From Haliea sp963974125 (GTDB lineage Bacteria > Pseudomonadota > Gammaproteobacteria > Pseudomonadales > Halieaceae): DNA of 64,000 nt. Where the stretch lies: NCBI GenBank assembly GCA_963974125.1, contig CAXBCH010000002.1, positions 131,864-195,863 on the forward strand. Direction: 5' to 3'. The position numbers were made by a program, and so were the translations under genes. The notes below the pieces were generated by a model, which was given only the letters and a program-made list of their open reading frames with translations, was not told the DNA's origin and did no database searches. Of this stretch, positions 53,171-62,386 are shown piece by piece (within the stretch, counting starts at the first letter, position 1; every line of letters starts with the position of its first letter).

Positions 53171-54171
53171 GTTTGCATCCCCCCGGTCCGAGTCGCCATA
53201 GTAGCATTGCCCTGCGGCTTGCCAAAGCAGTCACGCAGGCCCATCAGGGCACTTTCCAGCACCAGCTGTGGATTCGGGTTGGAGCCGGCGGCAACGGCTC
53301 CACGCAGTTTTTGCAGGCGATCCAGCAAATGAAAGTGGTCGCGGCAGTCCGGCAAGGTGGCGGCGCACTGCTGGCGCAGATGTTGCTGCAGAAATAGCGC
53401 AATTTCCTCCAGTGCCAGCGCCAGGTCCAGCTGGCTGAAGAGCGAGGCCACCCGGGCAACCGCCGGTTCACCGGCCGCCAGTGCCCGCAGGCCCGCGTGC
53501 CGCGCCTGCAGACTGTCGCTACCCGATTCACGGTACAGGCGCTCCGCCCGCAGCGGCATGCCTGCGGCCAGGTGCAGAAGTTCTGCACTGGCCTCGCGTG
53601 TCCCGGTCAGGTGGTCCAGCCAGGGCAGGCACTGCGTCGCGGGTGGTAGCGGCAACTTCAATAGCTGACAGCGCGAGCGCACCGTGGCAGGTACGCCCTG
53701 CAGCCGCTCGCAAGCGAGAATGATATGGGTGTCGCCGGCGGGCTCTTCCAGGCACTTGAGCAGGGCATTGGCGGCATTGGTGGTCATGGCTTCGGCCGGC
53801 GCCAGAACCAGCACCTTGCGGCTGCCGAAACCGGCGGTGCGAAACGCGAAGGCCACGGCGTCCCGAACCTGTTCAATCTTGATGACTTTGCTTTTGCCCT
53901 CCGGCTGTAACCAGCGAAAGTCGCCGTGACTGCCAGACTGGCTGTAGCGGCAACCCGGACAGGTGCCGCAATTGTGCCCCGCCACCGGCGCATGGCACAA
54001 CAGCAGACGGGCCAGCGCCAGCGCCAGACGCGCCTTGCCAATATCCGCAGGGCCCGCCAGCATTAACGCATGCGGCAGTTGCCCCGATTCCAGCTGTTCC
54101 TGCAAACGATTCCAGGCCTCGCCCTGCCAGGGCAATGGGGCACTGATGGGTGGCAGCTCAAGCAGGTTCAT
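53167..54171 (-). CDS. holB: DNA polymerase III delta' subunit
   Basis: 334 aa clamp-loader subunit. AAA+ fold with a modified P-loop (LMLAGPADIGKARLAL), a four-cysteine zinc module (LLCHAPVAGHNCGTCPGCRYSQ), sensor region NAANALLKCLEEPAGDTHIIL and RSRCQLLKLP. ATG 54171 overlaps the tmk stop as ATGA; an upstream in-frame start ten codons earlier is inside tmk. Stop overlaps pilZ start. Confidence 0.94.
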   Translation of the reverse strand: MNLLELPPISAPLPWQGEAWNRLQEQLESGQLPHALMLAGPADIGKARLALALARLLLCHAPVAGHNCGTCPGCRYSQSGSHGDFRWLQPEGKSKVIKIEQVRDAVAFAFRTAGFGSRKVLVLAPAEAMTTNAANALLKCLEEPAGDTHIILACERLQGVPATVRSRCQLLKLPLPPATQCLPWLDHLTGTREASAELLHLAAGMPLRAERLYRESGSDSLQARHAGLRALAAGEPAVARVASLFSQLDLALALEEIALFLQQHLRQQCAATLPDCRDHFHLLDRLQKLRGAVAAGSNPNPQLVLESALMGLRDCFGKPQGNATMATRTGGMQT

Positions 54172-54827
54172 GGCCGCCCAGGGTGACGCGGTCGCCAGCA
54201 TGCGTAAAGCTCCTCGCAGATTTCCTGCAGGCGCTCCTGTACCTCCGGGAGAGGCAGGCTGGCATCAACCAGGTGGTAGCGGCCGCTGCTTTCCCGCGCC
54301 AATTGCAGATAGGTATCCCGTACCCGCTGAAAGAACGCCAGCTGCTCCTGCTCGAAACGGTCCAGCTCACCCCTGCCACGCACCCGTTCCAGGCCGGTTT
54401 CCACCGGCGCGTCCAGCAACAGGGTGTAGTCCGGGCGCAGCTCGCCCTGCACCAGCGTCTCCAGGGTACGCACCGCGGATGCCGGCATCCCCCGCCCGCC
54501 ACACTGGTAGGCGTAGCTGGCATCGGTGAAACGATCGCAAATGACCCACTGACCGGCCGCCAAGGCGGGCTGAATCACCTGCTGCAGATGCTGCGCACGC
54601 GCCGCAAACAACAGCAACAATTCCGCCATTGGCGCGACGGGCTCCTCGCGAACCCGCAGCAAAACGCCGCGAATCTCCTCACCCAGGCGGGTGCCGCCGG
54701 GTTCACGGGTAACCACCAATTCTACGCCGTGGCTCTCCAGATAGGCGGCGATACAGGCGATATTGGTGGACTTGCCGGCGCCCTCGCCCCCTTCGACAGT
54801 GATAAACAAGCCGCGTCCTGTTTGCAT
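54168..54827 (-). CDS. tmk: Thymidylate kinase
   Basis: 219 aa. Phosphorylates dTMP to dTDP. P-loop VEGGEGAGKSTN at residues 11-22, DR-type motif CDRFTDASYAYQ, TREPGGTRLGEEIR, and a LID region rather than P-loop-arginine type. Starts 3 bp after the mltG stop. Confidence 0.95.
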   Translation of the reverse strand: MQTGRGLFITVEGGEGAGKSTNIACIAAYLESHGVELVVTREPGGTRLGEEIRGVLLRVREEPVAPMAELLLLFAARAQHLQQVIQPALAAGQWVICDRFTDASYAYQCGGRGMPASAVRTLETLVQGELRPDYTLLLDAPVETGLERVRGRGELDRFEQEQLAFFQRVRDTYLQLARESSGRYHLVDASLPLPEVQERLQEICEELYACWRPRHPGRP

Positions 54828-54829
54828 TG

Positions 54830-55879
54830 CTATTGCGTCCCTGGTGTCGAGCGATAGTCATCCCGTCGCTGCAACTGATATTTACGCACAGCCCGCTCGT
54901 GGCCTTCAAGGGTGGCATTGAATTCATGCGTACCGTCGCCGCGAGCGACGAAAAACAGGGCGTCACCAGCTGCGGGCTGCAGAGCGGCGTGAATCGCAGC
55001 TCTGCCCGGCAACGCGATGGGTGTCGGCGGCAAGCCGCCGTGGCGATAGGTATTGAACAGATTGCCTGCATCGCGCAAATGCCGGCGCCGGAGGTTGCCG
55101 TCAAAGGCTTCACCGAGACCATAGATTATGGTCGGGTCTGTTTGCAGTCGCATGCCGAGCTCCAGCCGCCGCACAAAGACGCCGGCAATTTCCTCGCGCT
55201 CCTCTGGCACACCGGTCTCGCGCTCAATGATGGACGCCATTATCAGGGCCTCGTAGGGCGTGGCATAGGGCAGGTCCGGCGCACGCTGCTCCCATTCGGT
55301 AGCCAGGGCACGCTGCAGGGCATCGTGAGCACGACGGAGTATATCGAGGTCACTGGCACCGCGCTCGTAACGGTAGGATTCGGGAAGAAACAACCCCTCG
55401 GGAGCCTCATGCGGCGCCACCAGCTGCAGCAGACGCGGGTCATCTGTACCATCGAGCACTGCCTCCAGTGTCGGCTCCGCGGCCAGGATTTCCAAGGCCC
55501 GGCTGAGCACAATACCTTCCGGCAGGGTCACCTGATACTGAATCACCTGGCCGCTGACCAGCAGGTCCAGCAACGATTCTGCATCCAGCCCGGGGACCAG
55601 CCGGTATTCGCCGCGACGAATGCGTGCATCCAGGCCATGGTAGCGCGCCCAGGCGACAAGCAACTCGGGGTGGGGAAGCACGCCCTGCTCATGCAGGCGC
55701 CTGGCAACGCTGCGCAGGCTGTCGCCGGGCTGCACCATCATTACCAATCCGTTCTCGGGCAGATTCAGCGGAGCCGACCAGCGCTGTACCACTTCGCGTG
55801 CCACCAGTGCAGTCAGCACCACTGCCACCAGCGCAAGCGCGAGCAGGATCCGCGCCCTGCCTTTCACTCGCGCAGGCAC
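54830..55879 (-). CDS. mltG: Endolytic murein transglycosylase MltG
   Basis: 349 aa YceG-like inner-membrane enzyme that cuts nascent glycan strands and limits their length. N-terminal helix ILLALALVAVVLTALVA; LysM-like region (VMMVQPGDSLRSVARRLHEQGVL); catalytic domain with the active Glu in ALIMASIIERETGVPEEREEIAGVFVRRLELGMRLQTDPTIIYGL and the later NTYRHGGLPPTPIALPG. Begins 16 bp inside the end of pabC; a GTG four codons later is an alternative start. Confidence 0.94.
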   Translation of the reverse strand: MPARVKGRARILLALALVAVVLTALVAREVVQRWSAPLNLPENGLVMMVQPGDSLRSVARRLHEQGVLPHPELLVAWARYHGLDARIRRGEYRLVPGLDAESLLDLLVSGQVIQYQVTLPEGIVLSRALEILAAEPTLEAVLDGTDDPRLLQLVAPHEAPEGLFLPESYRYERGASDLDILRRAHDALQRALATEWEQRAPDLPYATPYEALIMASIIERETGVPEEREEIAGVFVRRLELGMRLQTDPTIIYGLGEAFDGNLRRRHLRDAGNLFNTYRHGGLPPTPIALPGRAAIHAALQPAAGDALFFVARGDGTHEFNATLEGHERAVRKYQLQRRDDYRSTPGTQ

Positions 55880-56703
55880 TCCACATACGCGGCATGCAGG
55901 TCCCGGGTTACCGGGTGCCGGCGCCAGCGGCGGTCGCGAAACGCCGCCACCGGGCGCAGGCCGACCACGGTATTGCAGTAAAACAATTCGTCGGCCCCCA
56001 GCAGCTGTGACAGCTCCAGGCGCGACTCCGTTACCCGTAATCCGCAGGCTGTGGCGAGGCGCTCCAGCACCAGCCGGCGCCGGGTGCCGGCGATCCCCGC
56101 TTCATTCAGCACCGGCGTCAACAGACTCTTGCCCGCCACCAGAAACAGGTTGCCCGCAGATACCGAAAGAGGCGCGCCAGACTGCTCCAGCAACAGGACT
56201 TCATCAGCGCCCTGCGCATCACAGTCGGCAGCGGCAAGCACCTGTTCCAGCCGGTTGAGGTGCTTGAGCCCCGCCAACAGGGGCTGGCGCGCCCAGCGCA
56301 CCGCAGTCTCTCCCAGGTTTGCCGGAGCTGCCATTTCGGTGGGATCACTCGCGAGCGCCGAAACGCTGATGATCACCCGTGGCCGGCAGTCCGCTGGAGG
56401 CGCGTAACCTCGCGGTCCGGCGCCGCGACTGACCGTGAGGCGCAGCACCCGGAAGGGAGACGAATCAGGACTGGAGGCCGCGGCTTGCGCAAGGTGTTTG
56501 CGCACGGACTCGAGGCAATCGGGAAAGTGCAGACGCTGCAGGCCCGTCCCCAGCCGGTCGAGGTGGAACTCCGACAACAGGGGCTGGTCGCCACGCAGCA
56601 GTATGGTCTCGAACAGACCGTCGCCATAGGCAAAAGCGCGATCAGGAAGGGGTAACGCGTCAGCTGGGACGCCGTCAATCCAGGTATTGGCCTCGCTCAC
56701 CAC
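55864..56703 (-). CDS. pabC: 4-amino-4-deoxychorismate lyase
   Basis: 279 aa fold-type IV PLP enzyme that makes p-aminobenzoate for folate. Opening WIDGVPADALPLPDRAFAYGDGLFETI; PLP lysine in LLAGLKHLNRLEQVLA; phosphate cup in LFLVAGKSLLTPVLNEAGIAGTRR. I place the start at GTG 56703, 11 bp past the fabF stop (a second GTG follows at 56700). Longer in-frame versions run into fabF. Shine-Dalgarno is poor, so coupling to fabF is likely. Confidence 0.92.
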   Translation of the reverse strand: MVSEANTWIDGVPADALPLPDRAFAYGDGLFETILLRGDQPLLSEFHLDRLGTGLQRLHFPDCLESVRKHLAQAAASSPDSSPFRVLRLTVSRGAGPRGYAPPADCRPRVIISVSALASDPTEMAAPANLGETAVRWARQPLLAGLKHLNRLEQVLAAADCDAQGADEVLLLEQSGAPLSVSAGNLFLVAGKSLLTPVLNEAGIAGTRRRLVLERLATACGLRVTESRLELSQLLGADELFYCNTVVGLRPVAAFRDRRWRRHPVTRDLHAAYVECLRE

Positions 56704-56713
56704 CCGCGCGGCG

Positions 56714-57955
56714 TCAGCCGGGCTGACTGAACAACAACGACCCGTTGGTGCCACCAAAACCGAAGGAGTTCGATAGTGCGTAGCGTATTTGACGCTCCTG
56801 GGCAGTATGGGGCACGTAGTTGAGGGTGCAGCCTTGGTCCGGGTTGTCCAGATTAATGGTCGGTGGCGCAACCTGATCTCGCAGCGACAGAATGGTAAAA
56901 ATCGCCTCCACTGCCCCGGCGGCGCCCAGCAGGTGGCCAATCATGGACTTGGTCGAACTCACCGCCACCGCTTCGGCCGCAGTACCGAGCACCGCCTCAA
57001 TGGCGCGACTTTCCGCCAGGTCGCCCGCATTGGTGGACGTGCCATGAGCATTGATATAGTCGATCTGGTCAACGGGCACACCGGCATCGCGAATGGCATT
57101 GCGCATTGCAGCCGCCGCACCGCGGCCATCTTCCGGCGGCAGGGTCATGTGGTAGGCGTCGCCACTCATGCCAAAACCGCTGATTTCCGCATAGATGTGC
57201 GCGCCGCGAGCCTTGGCGGACTCGTACTCTTCAATCATCAGGACGCCGGCGCCGTCACCGAGCACAAACCCGTCGCGGTCGCGATCCCAGGGGCGCGAGG
57301 CTGCGGCGGGATCATCGTTGCGAGTGGACAGCGCGCGGGCAGCAGCGAACCCGGCGAGCCCGACCGGAGTCGTCGCCATTTCCGCACCGCCCACCAGCAT
57401 CGCATCCGCATCGCCCAGGGCAATCAGGCGCGCACCGAGACCAATGTTATGGGTACCGGAGGTGCAGGCGGTTACCACTGCGAGGTTCGGCCCCCGCAGA
57501 TTGAAGCGCACCGAAAGGTTGCCGGAAATCATGTTGATAATGGAGCCGGGGACGAAGAAGGGAGAAACCTTGCGCGGGCCGGAATTGGCAACGATCTCGG
57601 AATTCTTCTCGATCTGGCCAATGCCGCCAATGCCGGAACCGATGGCACAGCCAACCCGGTCCGCGTTCCCCTCGGTGACTTCGAGGCCGGAATCGAGCAT
57701 GGCCTGGATGCCCGCAGCCATGCCGAACTGGACAAAGATGTCCATTTTACGGGCATCCTTGTCACTGAAATAGGGCGTGGGATCGAAGCCCCGGACACTG
57801 GCGCTGAAACGGGTCGTGTAGGAAGCGACGTCGAAATCGACTATCGGTGCAACGCCGCTCTTGCCCGCAAGAATATTTGCCCAGGTCTCATCGACACTCA
57901 ACCCCACGGGGCTGACCATGCCGAGGCCTGTGACTACAACGCGTCTGCCAATCAC
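56714..57955 (-). CDS. fabF: 3-oxoacyl-ACP synthase II (KASII)
   Basis: 413 aa condensing enzyme for fatty acid elongation. Cys-His-His triad visible: nucleophile in VVTACTSGTHNIG, histidines in YINAHGTSTNAGD and SSTKSMIGHLLGAAGAVEAIF. N-terminus RRVVVTGLGMVSPVGL is standard. Separated from acpP by a stem-loop that looks like a partial terminator. Confidence 0.97.
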   Translation of the reverse strand: MIGRRVVVTGLGMVSPVGLSVDETWANILAGKSGVAPIVDFDVASYTTRFSASVRGFDPTPYFSDKDARKMDIFVQFGMAAGIQAMLDSGLEVTEGNADRVGCAIGSGIGGIGQIEKNSEIVANSGPRKVSPFFVPGSIINMISGNLSVRFNLRGPNLAVVTACTSGTHNIGLGARLIALGDADAMLVGGAEMATTPVGLAGFAAARALSTRNDDPAAASRPWDRDRDGFVLGDGAGVLMIEEYESAKARGAHIYAEISGFGMSGDAYHMTLPPEDGRGAAAAMRNAIRDAGVPVDQIDYINAHGTSTNAGDLAESRAIEAVLGTAAEAVAVSSTKSMIGHLLGAAGAVEAIFTILSLRDQVAPPTINLDNPDQGCTLNYVPHTAQERQIRYALSNSFGFGGTNGSLLFSQPG

Positions 57956-58000
57956 CGCACGTACTCCCCGGTTGACTCAGGAACTGGAAGCATAAATAAG

Positions 58001-58034
58001 AAAAGCCGCTCCATCAAAACACGGAGGCGGCTTT
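58001..58034 (-). terminator. Stem-loop between acpP and fabF, probable partial terminator
   Basis: On minus: GCCGCCTCC, loop, GGAGCGGC with one bulged base, then TTTTCTTATTT. It would end part of the very abundant acpP transcripts before fabF, allowing higher acpP expression. Confidence 0.7.
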
Positions 58035-58054
58035 CCGGTTTACCGAGAATCAGA

Positions 58055-58291
58055 TCAGGCGAGGTTTTCCTTGATATAGTCAATCGCCAGCTTCACGGTG
58101 GTGATCTTTTCGGCTTCTTCATCGGGGATTTCTGTCTCGAATTCTTCTTCGAGCGCCATTACCAGTTCAACGGTATCGAGGGAATCGGCGCCCAGATCTT
58201 CAACGAACGAGGCCTCCGTCTGTACTTCTTCTTCTTTAACGCCAAGCTGTTCTGCGACAATCTTCTTAACGCGTTCTTCGATGCTGCTCAT
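58055..58291 (-). CDS. acpP: Acyl carrier protein
   Basis: 78 aa, strongly acidic. Phosphopantetheine attachment serine in the invariant LGADSLDTVELVMALEEEFE (Ser near residue 37). N-terminus MSSIEERVKKIVAEQLGVKEEEV is typical. A TCAGGAG lies 11 nt before the ATG, and a TAAAAT -10-like sequence about 60 bp upstream suggests its own promoter in the fabG-acpP gap. Confidence 0.98.
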   Translation of the reverse strand: MSSIEERVKKIVAEQLGVKEEEVQTEASFVEDLGADSLDTVELVMALEEEFETEIPDEEAEKITTVKLAIDYIKENLA

Positions 58292-58423
58292 TGTATTGGT
58301 AACTCCTGAAAATTTAATTCTGAATGAAACCTGGTCACCCGGCCCGAGGCGGCATTTTACTCTGTTTTTCCGCCGAGTAATAATTTTTTTTGGCCCGGCA
58401 AAACCAGCCTTGAAACCACGGGC

Positions 58424-59167
58424 TTAGGCCATGTGCATGCCGCCGTTGATGTGAATCGTCTCGCCGGTGATGTAGCCTGCCACTTCGCTGCATAAAAAGC
58501 CAACCAGGGCGCCAATTTCCTCTGCCTCGCCGAGTCGCCCGAGAGGAATCTGGCCCAGCATCTGGCCGCGTTGCTCGTCGGTGAGTGTGCGAGTCATGTC
58601 GGTATCGATAAAGCCAGGCGCAACGCAGTTCACCGTTACCGCCCGCGAACCCAGCTCTCGTGCCAGGGCGCGGGAAAAACCCTCAGCCCCAGCCTTGCTG
58701 GCGGCGTAATTGCTTTGACCGGCATTGCCCATCGCGCCCACAACCGAGGTGATGTTGACGATGCGGCCCCAGCGCGCCTTGGTCATGCCGCGCAGGCAGG
58801 CCTTGCTGACCCGGTAGAGTGCATTGAGATTGGTGTCGATAACCGACTGCCACTCATCGGCCTTCATTCGCAGCAGAATATTGTCGCGGGTAATGCCGGC
58901 ATTATTGACTAGCACCAGCGGTGCACCAAACTCTGCGGTGATACCTTTCACACAATCGTCAACCGCAGCCTGATCAACGACATCCAGCGACATTCCACAG
59001 CCGCCATAACCCGCCGCCTTGAGGTACTCGCTGATCGCCGCTGCCCCCTGTTCCGTGGTCGCGGTGCCGACGACGGTATAGCCATCACCTGCCAGTTGCT
59101 CGGCGATAGCGCGGCCGATACCACGGCTGGCGCCGGTAACCAGGGCCACTTTGCTGTCATTGCTCAT
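58424..59167 (-). CDS. fabG: 3-oxoacyl-ACP reductase
   Basis: 247 aa short-chain dehydrogenase. NADP motif VTGASRGIGRAIAEQL (residues 11-26), NNAGITRDN, catalytic Ser in NITSVVGAMGN and Tyr/Lys in NYAASKAG. C-terminus GYITGETIHINGGMHMA. Standard position between fabD and acpP. Confidence 0.97.
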   Translation of the reverse strand: MSNDSKVALVTGASRGIGRAIAEQLAGDGYTVVGTATTEQGAAAISEYLKAAGYGGCGMSLDVVDQAAVDDCVKGITAEFGAPLVLVNNAGITRDNILLRMKADEWQSVIDTNLNALYRVSKACLRGMTKARWGRIVNITSVVGAMGNAGQSNYAASKAGAEGFSRALARELGSRAVTVNCVAPGFIDTDMTRTLTDEQRGQMLGQIPLGRLGEAEEIGALVGFLCSEVAGYITGETIHINGGMHMA

Positions 59168-59199
59168 GCTGTCGCTCCCAATTGCTTGTTAAGTGTCCC

Positions 59200-60153
59200 T
59201 CAGGCGGCTGCAAGCGCAGCGATGGCATCCTGCAGACTCGCTGGCTCTTCCACGGAATAGCTGTCGAGCTCCCCGTCTATGCGCTTGTTGAGGCCGCTGA
59301 GGACTTTGCCGGGGCCGCACTCCACGACGCTGCGGACGCCGTTGGCGGCCATGTATTCGACGCAGCGCGTCCATTGCACCGGACTGTAGATCTGTTCCAC
59401 CAGCAGACCGCGAATGCGCTCCGGATCGGACTCCGGCCGGGCATGCACATTGTGTACCACAGGTATCGCGGGGGCACTGACAGGCACTGTCGCCAGGGCC
59501 TGGGCCAGCTTCTCGCCGGCAGGTCGCATCAAGACCGTATGGAATGGCGCGCTGACTGGCAGCGGCAGGGCACGCTTCGCCCCGGCTGTCTTGAGAGCGG
59601 CGCTCGCGCGCTCCACCGCTGCGGCATGGCCTGCGATCACCACCTGCCCGGGGGAATTGAAATTCACCGCCGCAACCTCACCCGCACCTTCTGCGGCAAT
59701 TTCGCCGCAGATGCGATTGATGCTGTCGTCATCGAGACCGATGATCGCGGCCATGGCACCCTCACCCACCGGCACCGCGGTCTGCATGAACTCGCCGCGC
59801 TGGCGTACCAGGCGTACCGCATCGGCAAAGTCCAGAGAGCCCGCGCAGACCAGCGCCGAAAACTCGCCGAGGCTGTGGCCCGCAAGCAGGGCCGGTGCGA
59901 CCCCACCGGACGTCTGCCAGGCGCGCCACAGGGCCACGCTGGCAGTCAGCAGCACAGGCTGTGTGGTCGCGGTCAGGTTCAGCGCCTCCTGCGGCCCCGA
60001 CTGCACCAGCGCCCACAGGTCAGAACCCAGCGCCTCCGAGGCCTCGGCAAAGGTATCGCGAACAGCCTGGTACTCGGTGTGCGCAGCGGCGAGCATGCCT
60101 ACCCTCTGCGAGCCCTGGCCTGGAAAAACAAAAGCGATGTGACGGGGGGTCAT
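59200..60153 (-). CDS. fabD: Malonyl-CoA:ACP transacylase
   Basis: 317 aa. FVFPGQGSQRVGML at the N-terminus, nucleophile Ser in LLAGHSLGEFSALVCAG, Arg in VRLVRQRGEFMQ, and His in SAPFHTVLM. Loads malonate onto ACP. It is the first gene of the fabD-fabG-acpP-fabF unit; fabH and plsX, its usual upstream neighbours, are missing here and a long inverted repeat stands in their place. Confidence 0.97.
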   Translation of the reverse strand: MTPRHIAFVFPGQGSQRVGMLAAAHTEYQAVRDTFAEASEALGSDLWALVQSGPQEALNLTATTQPVLLTASVALWRAWQTSGGVAPALLAGHSLGEFSALVCAGSLDFADAVRLVRQRGEFMQTAVPVGEGAMAAIIGLDDDSINRICGEIAAEGAGEVAAVNFNSPGQVVIAGHAAAVERASAALKTAGAKRALPLPVSAPFHTVLMRPAGEKLAQALATVPVSAPAIPVVHNVHARPESDPERIRGLLVEQIYSPVQWTRCVEYMAANGVRSVVECGPGKVLSGLNKRIDGELDSYSVEEPASLQDAIAALAAA

Positions 60154-60248
60154 GATGTGGCAGGTCTCCTCGATGAAGTGCAGGCAGGTTCAGGCCAGAA
60201 CCGGCCTGTCTGCCGGAATTGTAGAACACAGCGGAAAAGAAGGCGCGC

Positions 60249-60286
60249 AAACGCAAAACGGGAGCCTGGGCTCCCGTTTTGCGTTT
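60249..60286. terminator. Long inverted repeat between rpmF and fabD, likely bidirectional terminator
   Basis: AAACGCAAAACGGGAGCC, TG, GGCTCCCGTTTTGCGTTT: 18-nt arms, perfect. The GC-rich inner stem followed by GTTTTGCGTTT resembles an intrinsic terminator on both strands. It should stop yceD-rpmF transcripts before fabD. Confidence 0.8.
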
Positions 60287-60340
60287 ACCAGTGCAGTCGG
60301 CACGCAGGTGCCTGCCGCGCCCGATGAATCGGGTTCGGAC

Positions 60341-60523
60341 TTACTCGTCGTTACCGGTGCTGACGACTTTCTTGCCACGGTAGAAACCGTCCGCGGTCAC
60401 GTGATGACGACGGTGGGTTTCACCGGACGTCTGGTCCACGCTGAGGGTCGGGCCGGTGAGAGCGTCGTGGGAACGGCGCATACCGCGGCGTGAACGTGAT
60501 TTCTTGTCCTTTTGAACAGCCAT
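60341..60523 (-). CDS. rpmF: 50S ribosomal protein L32
   Basis: 60 aa. MAVQKDKKSRSRRGMRRSHDAL opening and GETHRRHHVTADGFYRGKKVV are diagnostic for bL32. No CxxC zinc motif, the usual state in gammaproteobacteria. Start is 3 bp after the yceD stop. Confidence 0.98.
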   Translation of the reverse strand: MAVQKDKKSRSRRGMRRSHDALTGPTLSVDQTSGETHRRHHVTADGFYRGKKVVSTGNDE

Positions 60524-60526
60524 GTC

Positions 60527-61063
60527 TTACTCCTGATGGGTATCGCCGGGCTTTAACTGCGCCAGCACGTCAAACGGGTTGGACTTCTTCGGGGGCTCGT
60601 CTGCTTCGGGCTCCGCGGTCAGGTCCGCCAAAACTGTGTTGCAATCCGCCTGCTCGTGGTAGCTGAAAGGCGGCAAGGCCAGTATCAGCTCATCCTCGAC
60701 CAGTTCCCGCAGCGAACACTCCTCCTCAGTCACAATGGCCGGTTCCAGCGAGGCAGGTAACTGCCTGGCCTGTTCGTCCGTCCAGACCACCGCCAGGGTG
60801 CTGTCGGTATGCAACTGCACCGGCATCGGCTGCAGGCACCGCTGGCAGGTTACCGTCACCGTACTGTCGGTGATGGCCCGCACAAGATACCTGCCCTCCT
60901 CGCCCCTGGAGAACGTCAGTACCGCGTCGATAATGCCCTCGCCTGCGGCGAGCAGATCCCGAAAACGGGGCAACTCCAGCGGTTCCAACGTGCCCCTGGC
61001 GATCGCGCCACGCGTAGCGGCCTTGCGGACATCCAGCGTGTCGGGGAGGGGGTCGGTCAACAT
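60527..61063 (-). CDS. yceD: YceD family protein (DUF177)
   Basis: 178 aa. Conserved DUF177 features: RAITDSTVTVTCQRCLQPM (CxxC), LVEDELILALPPF, and C-terminal NPFDVLAQLK. Always next to rpmF; thought to take part in 23S rRNA or ribosome assembly. Divergent from maf with 97 bp between starts. Confidence 0.93.
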   Translation of the reverse strand: MLTDPLPDTLDVRKAATRGAIARGTLEPLELPRFRDLLAAGEGIIDAVLTFSRGEEGRYLVRAITDSTVTVTCQRCLQPMPVQLHTDSTLAVVWTDEQARQLPASLEPAIVTEEECSLRELVEDELILALPPFSYHEQADCNTVLADLTAEPEADEPPKKSNPFDVLAQLKPGDTHQE

Positions 61064-61160
61064 AGGCGCGCATCATAGGGGCGGTTTCCCCCTTTGTCAA
61101 AAAAATTCTTTAGAATACAACCAGTTCAGGGCGCCCGCCCGCAGCCACGGAAAACCGCTC

Positions 61161-61739
61161 ATGGATCTGATCCTCGCCTCCACTTCGCCCTATCGCCGAG
61201 AGCTGCTCCAGCGCCTGCAACTGCCATTCCGTTGCTTGGCACCGGACGCGGATGAAACCCCGCGGCGGGGGGAGGCCCCCGAGTCCCTGGCAGCACGCCT
61301 GGCGCTGGCAAAGGCCCGTTCCATCAGCAGCACCCACCCGGCCAGCCTGGTCATCGGCAGCGACCAGGTCGCCACCCTGGATGGAGCCCTGCTGGGCAAG
61401 CCCGGCAACCGCGCCAATGCCCGGCAACAACTCCTGGCCAGCGCCGGCAAGACAGTGCAGTTCTTCACCGGGCTGGCCCTGTGCCGTGAAGAAGCGGACT
61501 TCGAAGCCGTACTGGTGGCGCCTTTTGCCGTGCAGTTTCGCGCCCTGGACAGCACCGCCATCGACAATTACCTGGCCAGGGAGCAGCCCTTCGACTGCGC
61601 CGGCAGTTTCAAGTGCGAAGGGCTGGGCATCACCCTGTTCGAGCGCATGCGTGGCGACGACCCCACCAGCCTGGAAGGTTTGCCACTGATCGGCCTCACC
61701 AGCCTGCTGCAGCAGGCTGGCTACCCGGTTCTGGCGTGA
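61161..61739 (+). CDS. maf: Maf-family nucleotide pyrophosphatase (YceF type)
   Basis: 192 aa. Opens MDLILASTSPYRRELLQRLQLPF; conserved later motifs are VIGSDQVATLDGALLGKPG, KTVQFFTGLAL and FKCEGLGITLFERM. YceF-type Maf proteins hydrolyse m7GTP and similar modified nucleotides, a house-cleaning role. ATG 61161 is the family start; the frame open back to 60735 is antisense to yceD. Its last 19 bp overlap the convergent HAD phosphatase. Confidence 0.92.
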   Translation: MDLILASTSPYRRELLQRLQLPFRCLAPDADETPRRGEAPESLAARLALAKARSISSTHPASLVIGSDQVATLDGALLGKPGNRANARQQLLASAGKTVQFFTGLALCREEADFEAVLVAPFAVQFRALDSTAIDNYLAREQPFDCAGSFKCEGLGITLFERMRGDDPTSLEGLPLIGLTSLLQQAGYPVLA

Positions 61740-62380
61740 GCAATCAGTTCCGGCAAAGCGCAGAGGTCCAGCAGACTGTCGATGACGGCGCGCGGCTGAT
61801 GCTGCGCCAACTGCGCTGGCGAGTGCACGCCGAAGCTGACCCCGACTGACGCCATGTTGATTTGTCGCGCCATGTCCAGGTCGTATTCCGAGTCACCCAC
61901 CATCAACGCCAGTTCCGAGGTCTTGCTCCGCTCCGCCAGAATCTGTTGCAGCATCAGCGGATCCGGCTTCGAGCGGGTCTCGTCGGCGCAACGGGTGCTG
62001 TCAAAATAATTCTCCAGACCCAGGCCGCGCAACACCCGATCCAGGCCGCGACGACTTTTGCCCGTCGCCACGGCCAGCTCGAAGCCGGAGCCGCGCAGGG
62101 ACTCCAGCGTTTCCAGCGCGCCTGCGTGCAGGCGTGCCGGCCCCTGGTCCAGCGCGACATAACAGCGTGAATAAGCCTCTCGCATCCTGTCCCAGACTGC
62201 CAGCGGCTGCTCCGGAAACAAGATGGGCATGGCTTGCGGCAGGCTGAGGCCGATAATGTGGCGCACCGCGGCCGCCTCGGGGACCGGGAGCCCGCACTCC
62301 GCCGCCGCCGTCTGCATGGCGGCGACAATTTGCTCCACAGAGTCGCAAAGCGTCCCATCCCAATCAAATATAACTATCAT
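61721..62380 (-). CDS. HAD-superfamily phosphatase (Gph-like)
   Basis: 219 aa. HAD motif I FDWDGTLCDS (residues 5-14), motif II VATGKSRRGLD, motif III lysine KPDPLML and motif IV VGDSEYDLDMA. Similar to phosphoglycolate phosphatase-like proteins, often found between rluC and maf/sppA; substrate not determined. Starts 6 bp after rluC. Confidence 0.85.
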   Translation of the reverse strand: MIVIFDWDGTLCDSVEQIVAAMQTAAAECGLPVPEAAAVRHIIGLSLPQAMPILFPEQPLAVWDRMREAYSRCYVALDQGPARLHAGALETLESLRGSGFELAVATGKSRRGLDRVLRGLGLENYFDSTRCADETRSKPDPLMLQQILAERSKTSELALMVGDSEYDLDMARQINMASVGVSFGVHSPAQLAQHQPRAVIDSLLDLCALPELIAHARTG

Positions 62381-62386
62381 TGTCAG

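Noticed and set aside
60152..60493. 113-aa plus-strand ORF across the rpmF region
   Set aside because: Antisense to rpmF and runs through the long inverted repeat; not protein-like.
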